DNA of 64,000 nt, taken from positions 24,197,001 to 24,261,000 of the forward strand of contig NC_088913.1 in the NCBI RefSeq assembly GCF_963576675.1. The letters run 5' to 3'. The position numbers and the translations under genes were made by a program. Numbering within the stretch: the stretch's first letter is position 1; every line of letters begins with the position of its first letter. This stretch comes from Euphorbia lathyris (Eukaryota; Streptophyta; Magnoliopsida; Malpighiales; Euphorbiaceae). This document shows positions 44,890 through 54,472 of the stretch, piece after piece. The notes beneath the pieces were generated by a model. That model searched no databases. It was not told the DNA's origin and saw nothing but the letters and a program-made list of their open reading frames with translations.

Positions 44890-45824
44890 TTATTGATATT
44901 GTTTAATTCCATGGAAACCAAGTAAACTTTGGGCTGAAGTAGTTGTCAGCAAGCCAAGTGAAATAATCAATACTAGCATTCAACGAGAAAAGGAATACAT
45001 ATTTAATATCTAACAACTAAAAAATAATATCGCGAGAATCAGATCTAATTAATATCAAATCGAATTTATAATTGGATATAATTTACTTCACCCAATCAAG
45101 TAACTCATATCTATATATATATATATAATTGAAAATTATTTTTATAAAATCAGAAATTGTAATAACCAAAGAAGTATATTTTTTCATTAAATTTAAAATA
45201 AAAATGAAAAATCCGGGTAATCTAAGGCCCCAGGTTGACCCTAGTTTTTATTAGATTGTTGAAGATTAACAAACCCACAAGATCAGACTGGAAACTTGAA
45301 TAGCTCTGGTCCAACCGATCGGACCAACTGGTTTGATTCGAGTCTGATAATGTTGCTAAAAAGCAATGCTGTAGAAGCTGAACATGATATAAAATTAGAT
45401 TTGTAGTGTGGAATCATGGATTACTTAGTTCAATTAAGTGATACGGGTCGGACCGGATGATAGAAGAAAAAAGTAAAAAATACTATTAAATTATATATGT
45501 AATTAATTTAAAATTATTTATAAATTATAATGCATTATCATTGTTTTGATAAATATTTATCATTACTTTGATATATATATATAGTGATAGAGACGTCAAG
45601 GAAAATCCTAAATTGAACATATAATTCACCTGCCCAACAAGGCAACAAATAAGCTCCAACTAAATTGGCATTGGATAAACAACCATGTCTATTCAAACAG
45701 GATAAAATTGGGACAGTTTGATTTCATTGTACTCTTTTCATCTATTATTAGTTTTTGCTGAGTAAAATTGTATCATAAAATAAGAAAGAGAAGTGATAGG
45801 CAACAATATGTTTAGAAAAATAGA
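44890..45824. other. AT-rich intergenic stretch
   Basis: No gene or element recognised. 45110-45125 and 45568-45583 are (AT)n runs. The left end may belong to an old insertion next to the tRNA. Confidence 0.35.
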
Positions 45825-46012
45825 AAAACTCACAAAAACCGTCCGATATGAAGAAAGGAATATTCTTTGATGACGTGAACGGTACCTTTCGGCCACGTGT
45901 AGCAATATCCACCATTCGTCCTAATAGTAGTACGGTAAAGGAACGAGAGCCTTTGAATCGCAGGAGGCAGTTATACAAAAGAACAACTGCGACTTGACAG
46001 AGCGCCTCGTCT
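45825..46012 (+). mobile_element. Family B LTR fragment, second copy
   Basis: Matches 39150-39345 and part of LTR B ('gtccgatatgaagaaaggaa' to 'gaacaactgcgacttgacag'). It continues directly into the second antisense ORF relic, as in the first copy. Confidence 0.6.
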
Positions 46013-47123
46013 GACACTTTAACGCTATTCAAAATTTTGAATAGAGCTAAAGGGAGGAAGGAAGGACTCTGGCCATGAGAAAAAGCTGAAGGAACTTCTC
46101 CAGCCATAGGCAAGGAAAAAGAAGGGAAGCAGCCTTCTCCCCAGCACGCCGAGCTATCATGGTTTCTCACACAGAAGGCATGTAAGCGTCTGCAAAACAG
46201 GAAGGGGAATAAATAAAAAAAGATCAGCTAAAAACATCAAGATACCTGTAAGAAATTCACCATATGCATCTTCCCCCTCAAAGTATACCTTCTCCTCACT
46301 AGTCCTAGGAAGGAAGGGAATGTCCTATTGCAAGTGGTCCATAACTCTTGACAGGTGAACAATGACTTCACTTTTGTTAGATAATCCCAAATCAATTCTT
46401 CATCAGCTGTAATATCCCTTAATGGTTTCCACGACTCTTTCTTCATAGGATTTCAGGATGTCCGAAAGGGAACCCCTCGGATACATAGCCTCTTCAAGAG
46501 GTTTCCCATCTCTATCTTGTATAATACGAATCCAAAACCAATAGGGCTTGAAGTCTTTTACGTTGGAGCTTCTGTTTGTAATAAAGGGCTTCCATTCTGA
46601 CGGAATCTTATATAAACCACACATCATCATCAATCGCCCGAATGGTAGGTGTTCACATGCTCTAGAAAAGTGGCCCATTCATAACAACATTCAGATCATC
46701 ACAAACCTTATCTATGGAGAGAAGATCGAGCCAACAATTCGTCAAACTTTGAGCAGAACATAGATCAAAATCATTCGAAACATTCACAATACCATCAGAA
46801 AAAGGAAGCCTAACCCATTGCTCCAAAAATATCTTGTAAAAGGCGACATGGCCTTTCAGATCACGAGAAATAACATGGTCGTCGTTGGTCGGAAAAGGAT
46901 AAAGTCGTCGGAGAAGATAAAAGAAGATAAAAGAGAAAGAAGAAACATCGAGGCACTTACTTGGCCGGAAAAGGATAAAGTCGTCGAAGAAGAGGTAGAC
47001 AAATGGAGATCGTGGCAGAGGTTTGGGAGAGAAAACACAGGTAGAAAAGAAAATGAGCATTAATAAGTACTTATAGAAGCTCAAAGGCATCCGGAATGGT
47101 GGTTGCGCTATATTGACCAACAT
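46013..47123 (-). pseudogene. Antisense retroelement ORF relic, copy 2
   Basis: Two long frames overlap near 46670. 47123-46662 contains SPKPLPRSPFVYLFFDDF, HVAFYKIFLEQWVRLPFS, then NCWLDLLSIDKVCDDLNVVM. 46678-46403 contains the GLYKIPSEWKPFI segment and FKPYWFWIRIIQDRDGKPL. Together they look like one Transposase_28-type ('putative gypsy type transposon') protein with a frameshift. Copy 1 at 39360-40560 is the direct repeat of this region. The opposing LTR fragment at its left gives the same divergent layout. Confidence 0.65.
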
Positions 47124-47159
47124 TTAATGCGAAAAAGTAAAAAAAAATGAACAGGTTGT

Positions 47160-47457
47160 CCATGTACAATGTGTGGTTCAAGGACGAACCAGGCAGAAGC
47201 TGGTGGACCTGTAATAACTCGGTTCGGATTGGGTGGTGTCGGGATATAAGGCTTGAGCAAGCAGTGGCCATAAGGGATGGCGATGGAGACAAAAATAAAT
47301 TGAATCTCACATCGGAAATGGAGAGGGAGTGATTGAGGCTTATTAGTAAGGTGTGAATCCAATACATGCTGACGCGTTTTAAAGCCGTGAGGCCTAAGGT
47401 ATTAGATTTAAGCAAAGTGGACAATATCTACATGGTATTAGACCAGGGTGATGTGCA
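47160..47457 (-). mobile_element. TRIM fragment: one LTR plus interior
   Basis: The interior 'gtggttcaaggacgaaccag' and one LTR ('tgtaataactcggttcgg' to 'atggtattagaccagggtg') match the TRIM at 11937-12223. Only one LTR and the interior remain, about 35 kb from the palindrome, so the family is dispersed. Confidence 0.75.
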
Positions 47458-48799
47458 ATTTGTCATCTGTTGGAATAAAAATTAGGGAAAGTACAAAAAT
47501 AATATATGTTGTGGTTTGCCCACTTTGTAAATAGACATGGTTTAAAAATTTACAAATAGAGATTTGTGGTATATTTTATTTACAAAACAAAGTATTTCAA
47601 ATTATACTGCTAAGTTTTGATTACAACCAATTAACATTTTTATCCTACAAAAAATTACTTTTACATATCGACAAAATACAGCCGCAAAAAAACACCTCCC
47701 TAAATCGAAACCATAAATCATATGATGAATATTTTACGTTTTTACCAGTTTGACAGTTTAGGAACTAAATTGATATTTAACTTTATTTTACACTACTACA
47801 ATTTGATTTTGTATTTTGTGTTTATTTTGTAAAAAAACATACCACGTATGCTTAAACTATCTACAAATTTAGACCACTGGTAGATAATATTCACTTATTC
47901 GAAGAGTTAATCATATTCTAAGGAACTTTAATTCTTAAAAAATTTCCTTTTGTGATCATTTGAGGTGTTGTTTGGTTAGGAGAGATAAAACTTCAAAAAT
48001 GTGATTTTGGAAAATAAAAAATGTGGTTTCATTGTAAATGTGGTTCTGACCAACTTTAATTCTTGAATATTTTCATCTTAATGGTGATTTTGAGAAGTTA
48101 GTCGAAGTTGACTGGCCACTAATGTTAAAAAGTATAAAATTAAATGGTGTTTAAGAATTTAAGTTCAAAAATCACAGTATATAATAGGTAAAGTTTAATG
48201 ACTATATGTGTAATATACAGTTCTTTAGATGCAACTCATTGGGCCTGGAGAAGTTCCAAGTTGTACAACAAAATCATCAAAGATAGACAGAAAACATACT
48301 CCTTGTTTTACCAATAATCACGTGCTCTTTTTCTTTGTATTTTCCCAATCTTCCAAACAGAGTCTCTAATTCATAAGAGAATCTTTAAAAAAACAAAATT
48401 TATTCCTTTTCCTAAAAATAATATAAACAATTAAATTTTAATGATATAAATATGATAATATATATAATCTCTAATATATTTAGTGGTATTAATTGTAAGA
48501 CTAATAGCAATAGTAATAAAATAATTGATATGACAGTTGATTATGAAGGAGGTATAAATCATAGGTCAGAACATGAGTCTGGAAAATATATTGTGGTTAT
48601 AGAAGTAAAACGTAGAAGGAAAGATGATGTTTTAAATGAGGGGGAGGAGACAGTTTCAAATAATAATCTAATTGTGGATCCGAAAATAGGTTTCGGGTGG
48701 GCTCTGCTGGACAGGCTCACCCATTATCACGAGTCTATTAGCCTAAAATTATCGTGGACTGGACAACCCACGAGCAGTTGGTGTTTTAATAGATCTTGT
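47458..48799. other. AT-rich intergenic stretch
   Basis: 47500-47880 has loosely inverted 'aaatagac..gtttaaaaatttacaaatag' and 'ctatctacaaatttagacc' ends and may be a decayed MITE. The long frame at 48452-48859 has no recognisable domain; its end may enter the LINE relic. Confidence 0.35.
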
Positions 48800-49202
48800 C
48801 TAAAATTACAAACCATTTATTATTTTTCGTTCTCGTATTGCCGGAAACTTTTTGGTTAGAAAATGTGAAGCTATTGGTATTCGAAAGAGGCTCTTAAGTG
48901 TATCAAACTCGAAAATTTGGATGGTGTGGAAGTAAGGTCAGATGTGTTGTCAGTGGTGGAGCATTTTCATCGAGCATACTTTCGTTCTTCTTATGATTCA
49001 ATTATAGACGATTATAAAAGTCTTATTTCTAGTATCAATGACATTACTGTCAGATTTATAGGTCGTTCTGCGAATGAGGCGGCTCATGCTTTAGCTAGGT
49101 CTTCTTATTCCTTGTCAGAACTTATGGACGCTCCAAATTTATTTTATATTTCTTATATGTTGATTCTGTTTAATGAAACTTATTTTTCTTCCGAAAAAAC
49201 AA
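48800..49202 (+). mobile_element. LINE 3'-end relic (RNase H domain)
   Basis: Fragments in shifted frames read NFLVRKCEAIGIREALKCIK and EVRSDVLSVVEHFHRA, then ISSINDITVRFIGRSANEAA and HALARSSYSLSE, the C-terminal half of an RVT_3 RNase H from a non-LTR retrotransposon. The tail 'tttaatgaaacttatttttc' and CCGAAAAAAC resembles a LINE 3' end. The catalytic first half is missing. Confidence 0.65.
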
Positions 49203-50010
49203 TATTCATCATATCTGTTTCTTATTTATTATTTTATCATTACAATTAAGTATAAATAACTAAAAACTAACTTTCACTAAGTAACGAAAATGTATATAAC
49301 AACTTATATTAAATCCTATTAATTACAAAGGTAAGTAAGTTATTAGTTTTTACATTTTTATTTAATTTATAACTTTTATTTGGTCCAAAATTTTATCATT
49401 AAACTCATGTGGTATTATTTTATAACATTTGTCCCTTATAGTATTTTTATATGTGACATTTAATTAATTTGGGATGAAAATTTATCCGATTTATTAATTG
49501 TTCTTACATGACACAACTTTCAATACGTGGCATGTATACGGGCTAATTTTTTAATTATTTTTTCGTATGAAATTTATTTTATCCACATATTAAGTCTATA
49601 TGGAAAAAATAAAACAATTGACACGTGCACATATCACGTGTTAAAAAATGTACCATGCGAAAAGTTTAAGAAATCAGAATTTTTTTTTTATCCAAAATGG
49701 ATCAAATATCATAGTATGAGAATACTTTAGGGGCGAAACATTACAAAATCATATTACATGGGGCAAATGTCAAAATTTTGGATATCACAAGGACCAAATT
49801 AGTCTTTAATCTTTTTTATTTTATTCAATAATTTAGTTTCTTATATACTAAACCGTTTAAAAATTCAAATATTTAAAAAACAAAACTATTAATTAGAACA
49901 AAAGTTAAAAACTAAACAACCTGTTATTAAATTAATACGAGAATAAACAATATGTTGTATAAAAATGCAAGAGACGTTTCAAAAAAAATGCGGAGGCTCA
50001 AAACTGAATC
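49203..50010. other. AT-rich intergenic stretch
   Basis: 3' flank of the LINE relic and of the secreted-peptide gene on the minus strand. No gene recognised. Confidence 0.35.
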
Positions 50011-53000
50011 TTAACATCCAAAACATGGAGCATCGCTACTAGGACCGCATCTGGCCGGTGGAGATCCTTTGTTGGGTGTTCCGGTGTTCCGGTGTTTCGT
50101 TGCACTTTGGTGCTTTTCATAGTTACTGGTGCTTGCTGGCATACTATCAGAGTGAGGAAATTTATAATTAATTAATAACAATACTGAAAAATAAATAAAT
50201 AAATTCGGTTCTATTTTGAAAAAATAAAATATTAGCGCTAATGATTAATCTAATCCATTTAAAAGGGTCCATTAACATATTTGACATATTTTCCTTTTAT
50301 CTTATAGATCTAAACACTTTCATTCATTTTAAATAATAATATTCTTATTTCAATTCATATTCTTTCTCAGACTCCCAAACGTCTTCTTCATCATCCCAAA
50401 CGAAAATAGAAAAAAAGTCACGGAGAGCTATAGCAAAAACTGAAAATAGAGATGAAATACTTGTAAAAATGTCCTTTGAATTTGGTGATCTCGTGATGAG
50501 TTCGGTTTCGTGATCTATTTTGAAAAACATATAATATTATGGTGCAACAAATAATTGATTTATTTTAGTGAATTCAATTTCATTTTCTATCAAATGCATT
50601 ATTCCGAAACAGTCAAACTGGAGATATTAATTTATTGATTTGAAGGAAGTCTAAATCATAAAAGGATTTTAAGAATTTGATTTTATAAAACAATGCATTA
50701 AAGTTTTTTGACCTATCGTTATCATTAAAGAATTCAATGTGTGGCTACACTTTATTTTTATTTTTATTTTTTTATTAAAGAAATGATTGCTATCAATATG
50801 ATGTTGAGCATCTCCTTCAAGGACCGAGTCCGGACGAGGAAAGTCGGAGGAGGAACGAAGCACAGACGATCAAGCGAGAAAAGATGCCAGAACAGCCCCA
50901 CTCGGCGTGCCAATCATCCCGCACGTTGTGTCGAGTACGATCTGATCCAAGAAAGCTAAGACGAAGAAAAAACACTTATAGAGTCTGAAACGGACCCACA
51001 CGGCATGCCACTTAAGTGACACGGCATGTGGGGGTGCCCTGTCGAAAATGATTGAATTCTGAGCTCTCTGCGGCAGCAGCTGCATCTTTGGCGATGATTC
51101 GATTCTTTTGGCGACGGAATGTTAATTTTCAGCGACAGAATATTGATCTTTAACGACGATGAATCAACTTTTCAAACCAGAAGGAAAAGACACCCAAGGT
51201 TAGGGGATAACAAGGAGAGCAAGACTGCCATAATTACTTACATCCCTTAATTACCATTGCACCATTTTAGTCCAAGGGCGTTAATGTCTAGTGAAGAGGA
51301 GTATAGCCCATGATATCAATTATTTAGAACTCGATGCTTAGTTCTTGGGAAGAAGTGTGAGATGGTAATCGACAGAGGAAGTCAAGTGAATATCATTAGT
51401 CGGTCTATATTGAGTAAGTTTGGGTTGGTTCCCGAGCCACATCCTAGACCTTACTACTTTGGTTTGGTCAACAAGGTGGAAAAACTTCAAGTTATTCACC
51501 GGTGTAAGGTTCCTTTCACCATTGGAGCTTATAAGGATGAAGTTATGTGTGATGTTATAGATATGGATGCTTGTCACGTGCTACTAGGTAGGCCATGGCA
51601 ATTTGATTATAATGCCTCACATGAGGGAAGAAGCAACACATACACCACATGCAAGGACGGAATTCGATACATCCTTACACCTTTGAAGAGTTTGCATAAT
51701 AAGAAAAGGAAGTCCAGTTTGGAAGATTGTCCAACTCGAGAGTTGAATGTGAATGGATCCACCGGTAGCACGAGTGAGACATCGAGTCATCTTGACTTAG
51801 GTTCCATGGGTGAGTTAGCTAGCCTCTCTCCAAATAAAGTCAAATCCAAAGAGGGGAATAAGGTTGAGAAGAGGAAGAGCAATGTTTAAAGTGGTGAAGT
51901 TGAGCCAATGTTCGAGGGTGACAAGTACGTGTCCTTCAACGAGCAACCTAAAAGGCTTCCACCTTTGAGAACGATACCACAAGACATAACATTGGATCCG
52001 GGAGATAGTGCACATAGTCCTACACATGGTGGTGAGTTAAGCTCTAAGGAGGAGAATGAAGGTTACTTTATGATGCTTGGCACATGCCATACACTAAAGA
52101 ATCAAGTCACTGACTTGGTAAAATCTGAGCTTATTCTTTTGTGCTTTGTTGAAATATATGTGTTGGAATCTTGGTTGTGTATGTTGAGAGGGAACCTATC
52201 CTATAAGGAGTCCATTAGGGGTGATCTTGTAGTGGAGGATGTGTGCTTCATAGATTATTTATTGAATGTGGATGGTTTCCTAGGAAATATAGAGAAGATG
52301 GAAGAAATTCAAGACTTGTGGAATAATGGCCAAGTTAGTAAAGTGGCAAGTCTTGAAGTCCCGAGGTTGTTAACCCAATGTGAGGAGGGAGTTAATATGA
52401 GTGTGCTCGAGCATGGTAACTGGGATAGTAGAGTGAGTGATAGAGAAGTTCTGGCATATTCAATTCAAAATCACGTTGGGAATATGAAGAGTGCTCAAGG
52501 GATCGCTCCAATTTGGGCTGATATGTTTCATCAGGACATTCCATTCGATGTAGGCTATGAGCGAAAGAAGATTGTGGTGACTCCTCAAGTTAGTGATGGG
52601 GAGATTAAGAGGATCCGGGGGTGGTCCGATCGACAAAATGTGGGGATATGGAAGAGCATCCAACCAATTGTTGGGAAGTGGTTTGATAAGTTTCGCCAAG
52701 ATATACCATTCGATGCCGGTAGAGATTGAGAGATGAGTATCACTCAAGTTGAAATGCACGGAGAAGTTAGTGTGGCAAAGGCGGATCCTGAGATATGTGG
52801 AATGGGCTTCTTGGATTCATTTCGAACAATGCGTTGTTTAGATTTGAGAACTTGGAGTCCCACATCCATCAAGTGTCGTCCGTACGTTACGAGCAACTTG
52901 AGGTCAAGTTCTTTTTAAGAGAGAGTGAATGATACAGAGCATCTCCTTCAAGGGTCGAGTCCAGACGAGGAAAGTCAGAGGGGAACGAAGCACAGATGAT

Positions 53001-54106
53001 CAAGTGAGAGAAGAGGCCAAAACAGCCCCACACGACGTGCCAATCATTGCGCATGTCGTGTGGAGTATGATCTGATCCGGAAAAGTGGCACGAGGAACTG
53101 TCATGAAGAAAATACACTCATAGAGTCAGAAACTGACCGATACGGTGTGCCACTTAAGTGAAACGACGTGTGGGGGTGGCCCTGCCGAAAACGGCTGAGT
53201 TCTGAGCTCTCTGCAGCAGCAGCTCCATCTTTGGCGACGAGGCGATTCTTTTTGGTGACGGAGATGATTTTGAGCGACAAAATATTGATCTTTAGCGATG
53301 ATGAATCAGCTTTTCAGACCAAAAGGAAAAGACATCCAAGGTTAGGGGACAATGAGACTAAGGGTGCCGAAATTACTTACATCCATTAATTACCATTGTA
53401 CCATTTTAACCCTATTATTTGTACTTTTCTTTTAATTGCCTAAATGACATTTTGACATTCCCTTCTCATTCTACCCCTTAGCACTCTTGATTATTAATAA
53501 CCCTAATTAGACTTTTAATCTTTTTGCCTTTTATTTTATTGAGTTATATAAACTCCTATTATTAGAAGGATATTCAACTTTTATCAAATCAATTTTATCA
53601 TCTTCTTCATTGAAGCTTTGTTAATGTTTCTAACCTTTAACAATGAGGGATTTTTTTTTTATTTCCTACGGATTTAGGCCGTAAAACCTGGGAGTCATTC
53701 CTTCTAGTTTAGCTAGAGAATGATATCTTTGTTAGTTTACAATTAAAACTAACACGTCCCGATTTAATCTGTATCACAATATTGAACTATGCAGTTCAAT
53801 TGCTTGTTTGTTTCTATTTTTCGGAATTGTTTTTTTGCCCTTTAAGTTTAAACAGGAGAGAAAAAATGTTTGGTTAAAAATTCAAAACAACCGTTTTTTA
53901 ACAGAAACACCAATTATTATTTGCTACTTAGCTAACAAACAACTGTAAACAGCAAACCTCAATGTATGAAATAAACAAGGGCTTAAAAGGGAACTAATGC
54001 TAGTAAAATGAATATTACCAATGAGTAATTCACGAGCAAGTGTTGAAGAGGGTGAAGCCAACACAAGGCAGAAGAATAGCAGAGATATCCCCAGAAAGGC
54101 TTTCAT
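50011..54106 (-). CDS. Two-exon small secreted peptide precursor, intron filled by an LTR element
   Basis: Exon 1 (54106-54019) encodes MKAFLGISLLFFCLVLASPS and STLARELLI, a clear signal peptide with likely cleavage after STLA. It ends in a phase-1 GT donor. Exon 2 (50183-50011), after the T-rich acceptor TTTATTTTTCAG, joins in phase and ends GSPPARCGPSSDAPCFGC, stop. The precursor would be 86 residues: signal, variable middle (SNYEKHQSATKHRN), and a conserved-looking three-Cys C-terminus, the layout of plant signalling or defence peptides. I do not recognise the family. The 3.8-kb intron contains a full LTR element (50799-53776); without it the intron is about 850 bp. An alternative acceptor (CTGATAG, near 50147) would give a different, less plausible tail. 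Confidence 0.6.
50184..50793. other. Intron of the secreted-peptide gene, distal part
   Basis: AT-rich. A minus-strand frame at 50345-50530 (FFSIFVWDDEEDVWESEKEY) has no known motif and is probably chance. Confidence 0.4.
51290..51889 (+). pseudogene. Gypsy aspartic-protease-like region
   Basis: From RTRCLVLGKKCEMVIDRGSQ onward the frame matches retroelement proteases: I-D-x-G-S active-site motif (here DRGS, where families usually have DGGS or DTGS), the PHPRPYYFGLVNKVEKLQV segment, the KVPFTIGAYKDEVMCDV segment and HVLLGRPWQFD. A lysine-rich tail (KNKKRKSS-like, NKVEKRKSNV) ends at the stop. The upstream gag is deleted, so no proper start exists; the R in the active site suggests it is inactive. 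Confidence 0.75.
51908..52729 (+). CDS. Uncharacterised ORF between protease and 3' LTR
   Basis: An unbroken 273-residue acidic frame in place of reverse transcriptase. The first third (SFNEQPKRLPPLRTIPQD, LDPGDSAHSPTHGG) resembles the Pro-rich linkers that follow gypsy proteases. The rest is not RT. Its end carries a repeated motif: ADMFHQDIPFDVG and DKFRQDIPFDAG, about 64 residues apart, each after an (I/A)PIW- or QPIVGKW-type segment. It may be a remnant of the element's 3' coding part or a captured sequence. The short ATG-less gap of 18 bases from the protease stop suggests both came from one longer frame. Confidence 0.45.
   Translation: MFEGDKYVSFNEQPKRLPPLRTIPQDITLDPGDSAHSPTHGGELSSKEENEGYFMMLGTCHTLKNQVTDLVKSELILLCFVEIYVLESWLCMLRGNLSYKESIRGDLVVEDVCFIDYLLNVDGFLGNIEKMEEIQDLWNNGQVSKVASLEVPRLLTQCEEGVNMSVLEHGNWDSRVSDREVLAYSIQNHVGNMKSAQGIAPIWADMFHQDIPFDVGYERKKIVVTPQVSDGEIKRIRGWSDRQNVGIWKSIQPIVGKWFDKFRQDIPFDAGRD
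53782..54018. other. Intron of the secreted-peptide gene, proximal part
   Basis: AT-rich DNA from the LTR element's right target copy to the exon 1 donor (GTAATATTC on the minus strand). Nothing else is visible. Confidence 0.45.
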
Positions 54107-54472
54107 TTTGAAATTATGTCATAGCCCCTCTTTCTTCTAACTATTTATACAAACATATTAAAAATTGATTAATTTTAATGATATGCTAATGGTTTCATTT
54201 GCAGGAATTCGTAGCATTATTACTTGGAATAAGTCAAATTAGCGATATTTAATTGCTTTGATTTTAAAGAATCCACATAAAATTATTGACCTATCCTTAT
54301 CATTATTATTATGTCCCAGTTTTTAATTTTATTTTAGGGTCAAGTCACTAATTACCTAATGACTTTGAATTAGTGTGGCTATACGTCACGACTAATTCTA
54401 AATTTCTGCAATATAATAATTTGAAACATATTGAAGGGTAAATTAAAAAAATAATAATGTGATTACAACTAT
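54107..54472. other. Upstream region of the two-exon peptide gene
   Basis: Promoter-side DNA, AT-rich, ending at the CACTA-like terminus. No further element recognised. Confidence 0.35.
54141..54150 (-). promoter_or_regulatory. TATA box of the two-exon peptide gene
   Basis: GTATAAATAG on the minus strand, about 35 bases before the ATG at 54106. The short A-rich leader ends ATTTCAAA-ATG, a good plant start context. Confidence 0.55.

Larger units (their letters stand above)
50799..53776 (+). mobile_element. Non-autonomous gypsy element with damaged 5' LTR
   Basis: A perfect 5-bp duplication CAATA (50794-50798, 53777-53781) defines both ends. The 3' LTR is 52930-53776 (TGATACAG to CTGTATCA) with a TATA box (GTTATATAAAC) near 53543. 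The 5' LTR matches only its first ~470 bp (to about 51271) and then jumps into a protease-coding region, so the rest of the 5' LTR, the primer-binding site and gag are deleted. There is no reverse transcriptase or integrase. A purine-rich AAGAGAGAGTGAA precedes the 3' LTR. Confidence 0.92.

Noticed and set aside
48452..48859. 135-codon frame as a gene
   Set aside because: Composition varies along its length, no domain is seen, and its end overlaps the LINE relic in another frame.
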